In this document: positions 36,440 to 44,527 of the stretch, one piece after another
How the letters are laid out: the number at the start of each line of letters is the position of its first letter
Position numbering within the stretch: the first letter of the stretch is position 1
Assembly: GCF_001999245.1 (NCBI RefSeq)
Contig: NZ_CP019630.1
Location: 4,679,001-4,743,000, forward strand
DNA length: 64,000 nt
Direction of reading: 5' to 3'
Source: Roseibium algicola
GTDB lineage: Bacteria > Pseudomonadota > Alphaproteobacteria > Rhizobiales > Stappiaceae
Program-made: the position numbers and the translations under genes
Notes under the pieces: generated by a model
Database searches by the model: none
What the model was told of the DNA's origin: nothing
What the model saw: the letters and a program-made list of their open reading frames with translations, nothing else

Positions 36440-38110
36440 ATGACGACTGCGGAGGAGTGGAACGCGGCGTTCAAGCCCCGTCCAGTACACGAGTATCTCG
36501 AGACGACCGTTGCCCAATACGGGACCCGTCCTGCCTGTGATTTCATGGGCAAGGTGTGGACTTATGCCGAGTTCGGAGCGCTGGTCGACAGGACGGCTGC
36601 CGGACTGCAGGCGATGGGCGTCGGCCCGGGTGTTCACGTCGGCCTGTGCCTGCCAAACACACCTTTCTACACGATCTTCTATTTCGCGGTTCTGAAGATC
36701 GGCGCCACGGTCGCCAACTTCAATCCGCTCTACGTCGAGCGCGAACTGTCGTTCCAGGCGCGAGATGCCGATGTGCGCATCATGGTGACCATGGATCTGA
36801 AGGTGATCTACGACAAGGTCGAGGAGGTTCGCAAGGAACGGGCGCTCGACAAGATCATTGTCTGCCCGATGGCCTGGTGCCTGCCGACGATCAAGAAGGT
36901 GCTGTTCAGTCTGTTCAAGCGAAAGGAACTGGCGGACATTCCCCTTGATGACGCCCACATTCGTTTCGAAGACCTGCAGACGAGGGGAGACAAGCCCAAG
37001 CCGGTCGCAATCGATCCGGCAAACGATATCGCGGTGCTGCAGTATACCGGGGGCACCACCGGCGTTCCCAAGGGCGCGATGCTGACGCACAGAAACCTGT
37101 CGGCCAATATCGAGCAGATGCGCTGCGTCTTCGAAAAGGCGCGGCCGGGCCAAGAAAAGATGCTGTGCGTTCTGCCGTTCTTCCACGTCTTCGCAATGAC
37201 GGTGGGGCAGAACCTGTCAATCATTCTGGGCGCTGAAATGGTGCTGCAGCCGCGCTTTGAGCTGAAGTCACTGCTCGAAGCGGTCAAGCGCAAGAAAGTG
37301 ACCCTCTTTCCGGGTGTGCCGACGATCTACACGGCCATCAACAACTCGCCCATGACGGCGAATTACGATCTGACCAGCATCAGGATCTGCTTGTCGGGCG
37401 GCGCGCCTTTGCCGGTGGAGGTCAAGGAAAGCTTTGAAAAGATCACGGGCTGCATTCTGGTGGAAGGGTACGGCCTCACCGAAACGTCGCCAGTTGCCGC
37501 GGTCAACCCGCTGGACGACAGTCGCCGGGCGGGGTCCATCGGAAGGCTGGTGCCGGGGACCAGTGCCCGCTTCGTGAGCATCGAGGACCGCGAAACCGTG
37601 GTTCCGGCAGGCGAGAAGGGCGAGTTGCTGCTGCATGGGCCCCAGGTGATGAAGGGCTACTGGAAGCGCGAGGACGCGACCGCCGAGACCATCACACAAG
37701 ACGGCTATCTGCATACGGGTGATGTCGGTTATCAGGATGATGGCGGCTTTATCTATCTGGTCGACAGGATCAAGGACCTGATCCTGTGCTCTGGATACAA
37801 CGTCTATCCGCGTGTCATCGAGGAAGCGATCTACCAGCACGAGGCCGTGGACGAGACCATCGTCATTGCCGTGCCGGATGCCTATCGCGGCCAGAGCCCG
37901 AAGGCCTTCATCAAGTTGAAGGAAGGCCATTCGCTCACCGCCGATGACATGAAGGCCTTCCTGAAGGACCATTTGTCGACGATCGAACTGCCAAGAGACT
38001 ATGAGTTCCGTGACGAGTTGCCGAAAACCATGGTCGGCAAATTGTCGAAGAAGGAACTGGTCGAGGAAGAAGCCCAGAAGCGGGCAGCGGCGGAAGCCCG
38101 GAGCGCCTGA
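36440..38110 (+). CDS. fadD: Long-chain fatty acid--CoA ligase
   Basis: A 556-residue AMP-forming acyl-CoA synthetase. The P-loop-like motif is YTGGTTGVPKGAMLTHRN (about residue 200). Other blocks are GYGLTETSP, YLHTGDVGYQDDGGFIYLVDRIKDLI, and a C-terminal catalytic Lys region MVGKLSKKEL. GGAG lies six bases before the ATG at 36440. It activates fatty acids for degradation or lipid synthesis at the inner face of the membrane; fadL, an outer-membrane importer, is 16 kb away in this window. FadD has many paralogues, so chain length is not certain. Confidence 0.9.
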   Translation: MTTAEEWNAAFKPRPVHEYLETTVAQYGTRPACDFMGKVWTYAEFGALVDRTAAGLQAMGVGPGVHVGLCLPNTPFYTIFYFAVLKIGATVANFNPLYVERELSFQARDADVRIMVTMDLKVIYDKVEEVRKERALDKIIVCPMAWCLPTIKKVLFSLFKRKELADIPLDDAHIRFEDLQTRGDKPKPVAIDPANDIAVLQYTGGTTGVPKGAMLTHRNLSANIEQMRCVFEKARPGQEKMLCVLPFFHVFAMTVGQNLSIILGAEMVLQPRFELKSLLEAVKRKKVTLFPGVPTIYTAINNSPMTANYDLTSIRICLSGGAPLPVEVKESFEKITGCILVEGYGLTETSPVAAVNPLDDSRRAGSIGRLVPGTSARFVSIEDRETVVPAGEKGELLLHGPQVMKGYWKREDATAETITQDGYLHTGDVGYQDDGGFIYLVDRIKDLILCSGYNVYPRVIEEAIYQHEAVDETIVIAVPDAYRGQSPKAFIKLKEGHSLTADDMKAFLKDHLSTIELPRDYEFRDELPKTMVGKLSKKELVEEEAQKRAAAEARSA

Positions 38111-38276
38111 GCGCACCGTTCCTGAAAACACTGGGAGCGCTCTCAATCGAGCGCTTCCGCGCAATGCTTTCTGTCTAAACCGGCACAATTTTCATGTCAC
38201 GCAGGGCGGGTTTCCACCTGACAAGCAGACACACTGCTGTCGCATATACCCGTTGCAACGGAGCGGCGTGATTGCC

Positions 38277-38942
38277 TCACAGTGTCTTTAAATAGTCCTG
38301 AAATTCCTTGCCCGGCTCCTTCGGAAACCGTGTGTCGGTGATCGCAAATGACCTGATGCGGTCGAGCCGGAAATTCCGGAAGCCGTTCCGTACTTCGCAC
38401 CACGCAGTCAGCACCCAGACACTTTCGAAGGCGGTCAGTCCCAGCGGGCGGGTGAGGCGTTCACTGACGCGGTCTTGCAGGTCGCTGTAGCCGAGTTGCA
38501 CCTTGCGCCGTTTGCGGATGGCATCGCGCAACGGAGACAGGGCGTCATGTCCTTGTGCCGAGGAGGCCTTGCCGACCGCAAGCAACGGACGGTTCAGCGA
38601 GCGTTCGCCTTCGGACAGAACAGCTCCAAGCTTGCCGAGCACCCGCTCGGCCGTTTCGCGCATGGTTTTGTCGCCACGTGCCTTGACCATGCGAATGCCG
38701 AGCAGGATGACATCCAGCTCGTCCGGATCGAACTGCATTGGCGGCAGAAAATAGCCGCGTTCAAGAACGTAGCCGACACCGCCTTCACCGCGAATGGGCG
38801 CGCCCATCGCCTTAAGCGTGGCCATGTCCCGATAAATGGTGCGTTCCGTCACGCCCAGCAGCTCCGCAAGCATGGCGGCCGGAACGGCGCCTCTGCGGCT
38901 GCGCAGGGTATCCAGGATGGAAAACAGCCTGATGGTTCGCAT
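38277..38942 (-). CDS. HTH/WYL-domain transcriptional regulator (YafY type)
   Basis: A 221-residue regulator. The N-terminal helix-turn-helix is RTIRLFSILDTLRSRRGAVPAAMLAELLGVTERTIYRDM in segments (residues 2-40), and a WYL domain follows (about 135-200: VQLGYSDL, RPLGLTAFESVWVLTAWCEVR, FRLDRI). The W-x-L core and the RLDRI element are characteristic. WYL domains sense nucleic acids or small ligands. It is transcribed divergently from the 212-residue hypothetical gene at 39080 across a 137-base spacer, which is the likely target. Confidence 0.9.
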   Translation of the reverse strand: MRTIRLFSILDTLRSRRGAVPAAMLAELLGVTERTIYRDMATLKAMGAPIRGEGGVGYVLERGYFLPPMQFDPDELDVILLGIRMVKARGDKTMRETAERVLGKLGAVLSEGERSLNRPLLAVGKASSAQGHDALSPLRDAIRKRRKVQLGYSDLQDRVSERLTRPLGLTAFESVWVLTAWCEVRNGFRNFRLDRIRSFAITDTRFPKEPGKEFQDYLKTL

Positions 38943-39079
38943 GGGGTTCGGTCTCCGGCAGGTTTCTGCAAGGCGCTCGCTGCGGTCCAGTTTCCGGCGA
39001 CCATAGACGCATCCCCCTGACAGAAGCTGTCTCTGACCTCTTCTATAGAGCTGGCAGCAGAAACACGGAAGGACATCTC

Positions 39080-39718
39080 ATGCTGCGAAAAGAACTGGGA
39101 CCGATGAAAGTGATGGGGTTTGCCCGCTACGAGGCGAAAGCGGGCGTTGGTGCGCCGGACCTGATAACGGCCGCCCACCTGTGGCAGAAGGAGTTCCTGA
39201 GCAACCAGCCGGGCATCGCCTTTCACTGCTTCTTAGGCAATGCAACAGGCGGTTATGCCGATGCAATTCTGGCAAGGGATGAGGCCAGTTTCGCAGCCAT
39301 GTCCGAGGCGCATATGCAGGCTGCGTGCTCAAGGGCATTCATGGAATTGCTGGAGCCCGGCAGCATTCGCCTGTGTCTCAACCGTCTGATGAAAGACCTC
39401 GAGGCGGTGCCGGACGGATTTTCCGCCATCGAATTCGGTACCTTTCGTCCCAGGAACGACGGCAGCTTTTCAGAAGAGGCGCTGATGGCTGCGTCCGGAC
39501 GGATCGAGAGGGAGTATCTTGCCCCCTTGCCGGAAACCAGGGCGCATCTGATGGCGCGGGCAGGGGAGGATACCTATTCGGAGATCTGCTTTGTGGAAAC
39601 GGAAGGTGCTGCCAGGGAGATCTGCGGAGGCTATGTGTCGAACGCGGCCTGTGCGCCGCTTTTGAACCTGTTTGATCCCGCCAGCGTCGATCTGGATTTC
39701 TGGCACGTGCTTGCCTGA
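39080..39718 (+). CDS. Hypothetical protein, probable target of the divergent WYL regulator
   Basis: A 212-residue soluble protein (MLRKELGPMKVMGFARYEAK). Two similar-looking halves are possible: YADAILARDEASFAAMSEAHMQ in the first and AHLMARAGEDTYSEICFVET in the second. Such halves could be dimeric alpha-beta barrel (ABM/EthD-like) repeats, but this is a guess. AAGGA six bases before the ATG supports the start. Divergent genes next to a WYL/YafY regulator are commonly small enzymes of this type. I do not recognise the family. Confidence 0.65.
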   Translation: MLRKELGPMKVMGFARYEAKAGVGAPDLITAAHLWQKEFLSNQPGIAFHCFLGNATGGYADAILARDEASFAAMSEAHMQAACSRAFMELLEPGSIRLCLNRLMKDLEAVPDGFSAIEFGTFRPRNDGSFSEEALMAASGRIEREYLAPLPETRAHLMARAGEDTYSEICFVETEGAAREICGGYVSNAACAPLLNLFDPASVDLDFWHVLA

Positions 39719-39747
39719 GCCGGCAGGCGACCTAATCGCCTGACGGT

Positions 39748-40728
39748 CTAGCTATTGTACCCGCGTCCGTCCGAGGCCCTTGCCAGTTTCTGGCCGCGTT
39801 TGGCCTCGCGGCGGACAGTGTAGATCGACGCGGCGATGATGACGGCGGCGCCCACCAGTGTTTCCACACGCGGCCACTGGTGGAAAACCAGGGCGCCGAA
39901 AACGGTGGCATAGAGCAGCCTTGTGTAGTCCAGCGAGGCAATGGCGGTGGCTTCGCCGGCGCGGAATGCCTGGATATTGGCCATCTGGGCTGCCCAGGAC
40001 ACGATGCCGATCCCAAGAAGAATTCCCCATTGTGCCAGGGTCGGGCTCTGCCAGGTCAGGATGGCGGGGATGATCATGATCAGCCCGACGCCGAAAGCCT
40101 GGTAGGTCAGGATGGTGACCGGGGGATCGGTACGCGTCAGCAGGCGGACGACAATCATCACCAGGCCGGCACAGGCCGCTCCGGCAATGGCGAGCAGCGC
40201 AAAGGGATCGATCAGCCCGTCGCCTTGCGGGCGGAGCATCAGAACAACCCCCAGAAAGCCGACGATGGTGGCACCCCAGCGGTGCACACCGACTGTTTCT
40301 CCCAGCAACCAGATGGCGAAGATCGTGAGGAAGAACGTCTTGGAGAAGCTGATTGCCGTGGCATCGGCCAACGGCAGTTCGATGACGGCCGTGAAGCCGC
40401 AGAGCATGGCGGTCGCGGCAACCACGATACGGGTCAGCTGAAGTCCGGGACGTTTTGTTGCCAGGGAGGTCGGCAATCCGCTGAGGATCTTCGGGGCAAC
40501 GATGGCAAGCATGATGCCCTGGCGGATCACCAGGATTTGGAACACCGTCAGGTCCTTGCCGAGCAGCTTGATCAGGGTGACCATGATCGAGAACAGAAAG
40601 GCGGCCAGAAGGATCCAGAGCGCGCCGATGGTGTTCGACGGCAGGTTCTCCGTCAGGCTGGTCACCTTGCGCCGAAGACGGTTGCCGGTTGCCTCGGAAG
40701 GCTCCGGCTGTTGGGTGGGCATGTCCAT
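39748..40728 (-). CDS. EamA-family (DMT) inner-membrane transporter
   Basis: A 326-residue protein with ten hydrophobic segments arranged as two EamA repeats (about residues 35-165 and 180-305). Between them lies LRPQGDGLIDPF, typical of the S-adenosylmethionine/threonine-exporter-like branch. AAGGA six bases before the ATG at 40728 defines the start; the long upstream frame to 41724 is antisense to the VOC gene and is rejected. Substrate unknown. A second, related permease occurs at 48386. The end converges on the hypothetical gene with a 29-base gap. Confidence 0.88.
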   Translation of the reverse strand: MDMPTQQPEPSEATGNRLRRKVTSLTENLPSNTIGALWILLAAFLFSIMVTLIKLLGKDLTVFQILVIRQGIMLAIVAPKILSGLPTSLATKRPGLQLTRIVVAATAMLCGFTAVIELPLADATAISFSKTFFLTIFAIWLLGETVGVHRWGATIVGFLGVVLMLRPQGDGLIDPFALLAIAGAACAGLVMIVVRLLTRTDPPVTILTYQAFGVGLIMIIPAILTWQSPTLAQWGILLGIGIVSWAAQMANIQAFRAGEATAIASLDYTRLLYATVFGALVFHQWPRVETLVGAAVIIAASIYTVRREAKRGQKLARASDGRGYNS

Positions 40729-40914
40729 CGTGAATCCTTGCCGGAGGGTATGCGGATGCGGCGGCGCATTGGGCCGGAGCACAGGCAAGACTCGGATAAG
40801 GCTGTTTGTTGCAGTTGAAACAAGCTTAGCGCTTTTCGCTGAGAAGGAAAGAGGGCGGCTGTTTGCCATCGCCAGCAGATGCAATTTAAACTGCGCCGAA
40901 CGGGGAGGACTTCC

Positions 40915-41502
40915 ATGGAAAAAATCCAGACGCAGGGCGTGCATCACATCACTCTTGTCGGGGCCGACAGGCAGACTTCCATCGATTTCTGGGAAGGGCT
41001 GCTGGGCATGCCTTTCGTGTTCGAGCAGCCCAATCTGGACGATGAAAACCAGAGCCATCTCTATTTCGATCCGGGCGACGGCCGTCTCATCACGATCTTC
41101 ACCAACGAAGACCGCAAACCGGACCCGGAGCCGGCTCCCCAGACAATCGGCTGTGTTCACCACCTGGCACTTGCCGTATCGCAGGCAACCTTTCGGCAGA
41201 TTGCCGAGCGGCTTGATGTACGCGGCATATCGCACAGCGGTCCGAAGGATCGCGGCTTCATGGATTCCATCTATTTCCGTGACCCGCTCGGGCTGCTGAT
41301 CGAACTGGCCAGTTATCGCTTTGTACCGCCGGAAGGCGTGGCCATGGGCGAGGTCATGCTGGAAGCACACAAGATCCGGGTGGCGCGGGGTGACTACAAC
41401 ATTCAGGAAGTCCATCTTGCCGATGCCATCGAGCAGTTGACGCGCGAAACGAGGCGCAGCCTGTCTGACGACCGGCGCCCGAAGAACCCGTACAAGCGGT
41501 AG
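40915..41502 (+). CDS. VOC-family (glyoxalase/dioxygenase-fold) protein
   Basis: A 195-residue protein with two beta-alpha-beta-beta-beta modules. VHHITLVGADRQTSIDFWEGLLGMPFVF opens the first and CVHHLALAVSQATFRQIAERL the second. Metal ligands are likely His (HHI), His (CVHH) and Glu in LIELASYRF. GGAGG six bases before the ATG at 40915 fixes the start. A C-terminal extension of about 45 residues with basic residues is unusual for glyoxalase I itself. A dioxygenase or isomerase role is equally possible. Confidence 0.85.
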   Translation: MEKIQTQGVHHITLVGADRQTSIDFWEGLLGMPFVFEQPNLDDENQSHLYFDPGDGRLITIFTNEDRKPDPEPAPQTIGCVHHLALAVSQATFRQIAERLDVRGISHSGPKDRGFMDSIYFRDPLGLLIELASYRFVPPEGVAMGEVMLEAHKIRVARGDYNIQEVHLADAIEQLTRETRRSLSDDRRPKNPYKR

Positions 41503-41717
41503 GGCGTCATCCGGGTGTTGCACCTGCCAGACGTTCTTTGCACTCGCTCGCAAATTCGCTTGCGCGCCGATGTGAATCATGATGATGAGCTGCGTCCGAA
41601 ATCTTGTTTTCAGACCGGACCGCAACCTCAGTTGCGCTCTCCGGCGGGCCATGCAATGCTCGGTTAACAAGGTCGTTTGGGAAAGGCCCCAGCAAGGGGG
41701 CTCCAGGGTTTTTTTGA

Positions 41718-42191
41718 ATGACAATGGCTAAGAAGGGGCGTCCCTTGGCCGCTGCCGATATCATCGGCTGGCGTGAAATCGTGAGCCTTCCCGAACTGGG
41801 CGTTTTCGATATGCGTGCCAAGATCGACACCGGCGCACGCACCTCGGCGCTCCATGCCGAAGAACAGGAAGTGTTCGAACGCGACGGCCGGACCTGGGTA
41901 CGTTTCCGGGTGCCTGCCTCGCGTCATCACAGCGATTTCCGGGCGGAGGTTCCGGTTCTGGACGAGCGCAACATCAAGAACACCAGCGGTGTTCCCGAGC
42001 GGCGCATTGTCATCCGGACGTTACTTCATCTTGGAAAACATCACTGGCATGTGGATGTGTCGCTGGCGGACAGGTCGAACATGGGGTTCGACATGATCCT
42101 CGGCCGGACGGCGATCAGGCGGCACAACGTGCTGGTGCATGCCGGCCGGTCTTTCCTGGCGGGAAAGCCCGCGCTGGCAACAAAACACTAA
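41718..42191 (+). CDS. Retropepsin-like DTGA peptidase of the RimB/ATP-dependent zinc protease family
   Basis: A 157-residue protein with the motif MRAKIDTGARTSALHAEEQEVF (Asp at about residue 36), which matches the DTGA active-site loop of retropepsin-like aspartic proteins annotated as ATP-dependent zinc protease or RimB. The later FDMILGRTAIRRHNVLVHAGRSFL is the second family block. It is followed by rimK and an aspartoacylase-like gene, a known genomic association of ATP-grasp peptide ligases with peptidases. It may hydrolyse the oligoglutamate or similar amide chains made by RimK, but this is inference from context. Confidence 0.82.
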   Translation: MTMAKKGRPLAAADIIGWREIVSLPELGVFDMRAKIDTGARTSALHAEEQEVFERDGRTWVRFRVPASRHHSDFRAEVPVLDERNIKNTSGVPERRIVIRTLLHLGKHHWHVDVSLADRSNMGFDMILGRTAIRRHNVLVHAGRSFLAGKPALATKH

Positions 42192-42281
42192 GCTGCGCGT
42201 TTACGTGGCAGGAAACAATCACTGAAAATTCGGTGTCGCAACACCGGTCGGAACGAGGCTGAGACCGAGGGACTTGAACCA

Positions 42282-43187
42282 ATGAAAATTGCTATGATGG
42301 CACGGAATCCCGAGCTCTATTCGCACAAGCGCCTGAAGGACGCTGCCGAGGAGCGCGGTCACGAACTGGAAATCATCAACACCCTGCGCTGCTACATGAA
42401 CATCGCCTCGCGGCGGCCGGAAATCTATTACAACGGTAGCAAGCTGACCGGCTTCGACGCGGTAATTCCGAGGATCGGCGCATCGGTCACTTTTTACGGT
42501 CTGGCCGTGTTGCGCCAGTTCGAGATGATGGGCGTCTACCCGCTGAACGAATCCGTTGCTATCGGACGGTCGCGCGACAAGCTTCGGTCGATGCAGCTGC
42601 TTGCCCGCGACGGGATCGGCCTGCCGGTGACGACCTTCGCTCACGATCCGAAGATGACCGAGGAAGTGCTGGCGACCGCCGGCGGTGCGCCGGTTGTGAT
42701 CAAGCTGCTGGAGGGCACGCAGGGCATCGGTGTGGTTCTTGCCGATACGGAGCGGTCTGCCAAGTCGGTGATCGAGGCGTTTCGCGGTGCCAACGTGAAC
42801 ATCCTGGTGCAGGAATTCATCAAGGAAGCCGGCGGCACCGACATCCGTGCGCTGGTGGTTGGCGGCAAGGTGATTGCGGCCATGAAGCGGACGGGTGCGG
42901 AGGGCGAATTCCGTTCCAACCTGCACCGCGGCGGCAGTGCGGCCGCCATCAAGATTTCTCCCGAGGAACGTTCGACTGCCATTCGCGCGGCAAAGACCAT
43001 GGGGCTGAACGTCTGCGGTGTCGATATGCTGCGCTCCAACCATGGCCCGGTGGTGATGGAGGTCAACTCCTCGCCCGGGCTGGAGGGCGTTGAAAAGGCA
43101 ACGGGTATTGATGTTGCCGGCAAGATCATCGACTTTATTGCCAAGAATGCCCAGGTTGGCAAAACCAAGACCAAGGGACGCGGTTGA
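42282..43187 (+). CDS. rimK: RimK-type ATP-grasp ligase
   Basis: A 301-residue ATP-grasp enzyme. [28 protein letters not shown] begins a typical RimK, with [21 protein letters not shown], the ATP-binding block [17 protein letters not shown], and metal ligands in [26 protein letters not shown]. RimK adds glutamate residues to ribosomal protein S6 in E. coli and makes poly-glutamate in vitro. The substrate here is not known. It lies between the DTGA peptidase (90 bases upstream) and the desuccinylase-like gene, whose TTG start overlaps its stop by four bases. Confidence 0.92.
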   Translation: MKIAMMARNPELYSHKRLKDAAEERGHELEIINTLRCYMNIASRRPEIYYNGSKLTGFDAVIPRIGASVTFYGLAVLRQFEMMGVYPLNESVAIGRSRDKLRSMQLLARDGIGLPVTTFAHDPKMTEEVLATAGGAPVVIKLLEGTQGIGVVLADTERSAKSVIEAFRGANVNILVQEFIKEAGGTDIRALVVGGKVIAAMKRTGAEGEFRSNLHRGGSAAAIKISPEERSTAIRAAKTMGLNVCGVDMLRSNHGPVVMEVNSSPGLEGVEKATGIDVAGKIIDFIAKNAQVGKTKTKGRG

Positions 43188-44245
43188 CCACAAAAGTGAA
43201 AGCCTTCGAGATCGGCGACCACAAGATCGCACCGGGAACCCGGCGTACGATCGATCTGCCGGTCAGCGTGCTGTCGGACCACACGCCCGTGACGATGTCC
43301 GTGCATGTCCTGCATGGAAGCAAACCCGGGCCGGTCATGTTCGTCAGTGCGGCCGTGCATGGTGACGAGGTCATCGGTGTGGAGATCGCACGCCGTGTCC
43401 TGAAAGCGCCACAGCTTGAAATCCAGGAACTGGACAAGCTGAAGGGTACGCTGATGGTCATCCCGATCGTCAATGCGTTCGGTTTTCTGAACCATTCGCG
43501 CTATCTGCCTGACCGGCGTGACCTGAACCGCTCGTTCCCCGGTAGCCTGCGCGGCTCGCTGGCCGGGCGGCTGGCGCATCTTTTCATGAGTGAGATCGTC
43601 AACCGGTCTGATTATGGCATCGACCTGCATTCGGCGGCCATTCACCGGACCAACCTGCCGCAGATCCGCGTTTCGCCTTCACGGGCAGACACGCTGTCGC
43701 TCGCGAAAGCTTTCGGTGCTCCGGTCATCCTGACCTCCAAGGTGCGCGATGGGTCTTTGCGACAGGCCGCACAGCTGAAGGGAACCGACGTCCTGGTGTT
43801 CGAGGCGGGCGAAGGCCTGCGGTTTGACGAAATGGCGATCAGGGCCGGCGTTTCCGGCGTCTTGCGCGTGATGCGCTCCTTGAAGATGTTGGGCGCCAAG
43901 GGCATCACGCGGCCAAAGGCCCGTTCGATCCTCAGCAAGACGAGCTACTGGGTCCGTTCGCCGGCCGGTGGATTGTTGCGGCCGTTCAAATCGGTCGGCG
44001 ATGTTGTCGAACCCGGTATGCTGCTTGGCATCACCTCTGATCCGTTCGGCGAGAAGGAACGGAACGTGCTGGCCGAACTGGGTGGGCTCATCGTGGGCAG
44101 AACCAACCTTCCGGTGGTCAACGAAGGGGACGGGCTGTTTCATATCGCCGAGTTCAACGAACGATACGACGCTGAAACGACCCTCGACAGCCTGGCTTCC
44201 CAGCTTGAGGCCGATCCGCTGTTCGACGAAGACGAAATCATCTAG
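43184..44245 (+). CDS. Succinylglutamate desuccinylase/aspartoacylase-family zinc hydrolase
   Basis: A 353-residue M14-like amidohydrolase. Zinc ligands are His and Glu in [16 protein letters not shown] and His in [22 protein letters not shown] is the family substrate loop. The C-terminal part (from about residue 270) is a small beta domain with [20 protein letters not shown], reminiscent of a biotinyl-like fold. The start is TTG, overlapping the rimK TGA (TTGA), with AAGGG nearby, so translation is coupled. It probably acts on the same amidated or glutamylated product as RimK. Confidence 0.88.
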   Translation: MTTKVKAFEIGDHKIAPGTRRTIDLPVSVLSDHTPVTMSVHVLHGSKPGPVMFVSAAVHGDEVIGVEIARRVLKAPQLEIQELDKLKGTLMVIPIVNAFGFLNHSRYLPDRRDLNRSFPGSLRGSLAGRLAHLFMSEIVNRSDYGIDLHSAAIHRTNLPQIRVSPSRADTLSLAKAFGAPVILTSKVRDGSLRQAAQLKGTDVLVFEAGEGLRFDEMAIRAGVSGVLRVMRSLKMLGAKGITRPKARSILSKTSYWVRSPAGGLLRPFKSVGDVVEPGMLLGITSDPFGEKERNVLAELGGLIVGRTNLPVVNEGDGLFHIAEFNERYDAETTLDSLASQLEADPLFDEDEII

Positions 44246-44527
44246 CGGCGGCTTGGTTTCAGCGTTTCTCCGCGTGTGCAGCAGCTCACCCACCTATCGC
44301 ATGCTTCAGGGGAGGGACTGGCTCGTGTTGATGGATGGGCCATTGGCACCGAATGAGCAAGCCGTCTCAGCCCCCACAGCTTGCCCGGAAAAACAATTGT
44401 GCGAAGCAGAATTGTCCAAACCTCTGGCCACGTCGGCTTTCGGGCACTATGTTGAACAAAACCGGCGCTCCCGGCGCGTGGATATTTCCCAAGGGAAAGT
44501 CTTCCCAATAAAAGCAGGTCCAGATTC

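Noticed and set aside
39748..41724. A 658-residue minus-strand open frame
   Set aside because: Only the part downstream of the ATG at 40728 encodes the EamA permease. The rest is antisense to the VOC gene and lacks a ribosome binding site.
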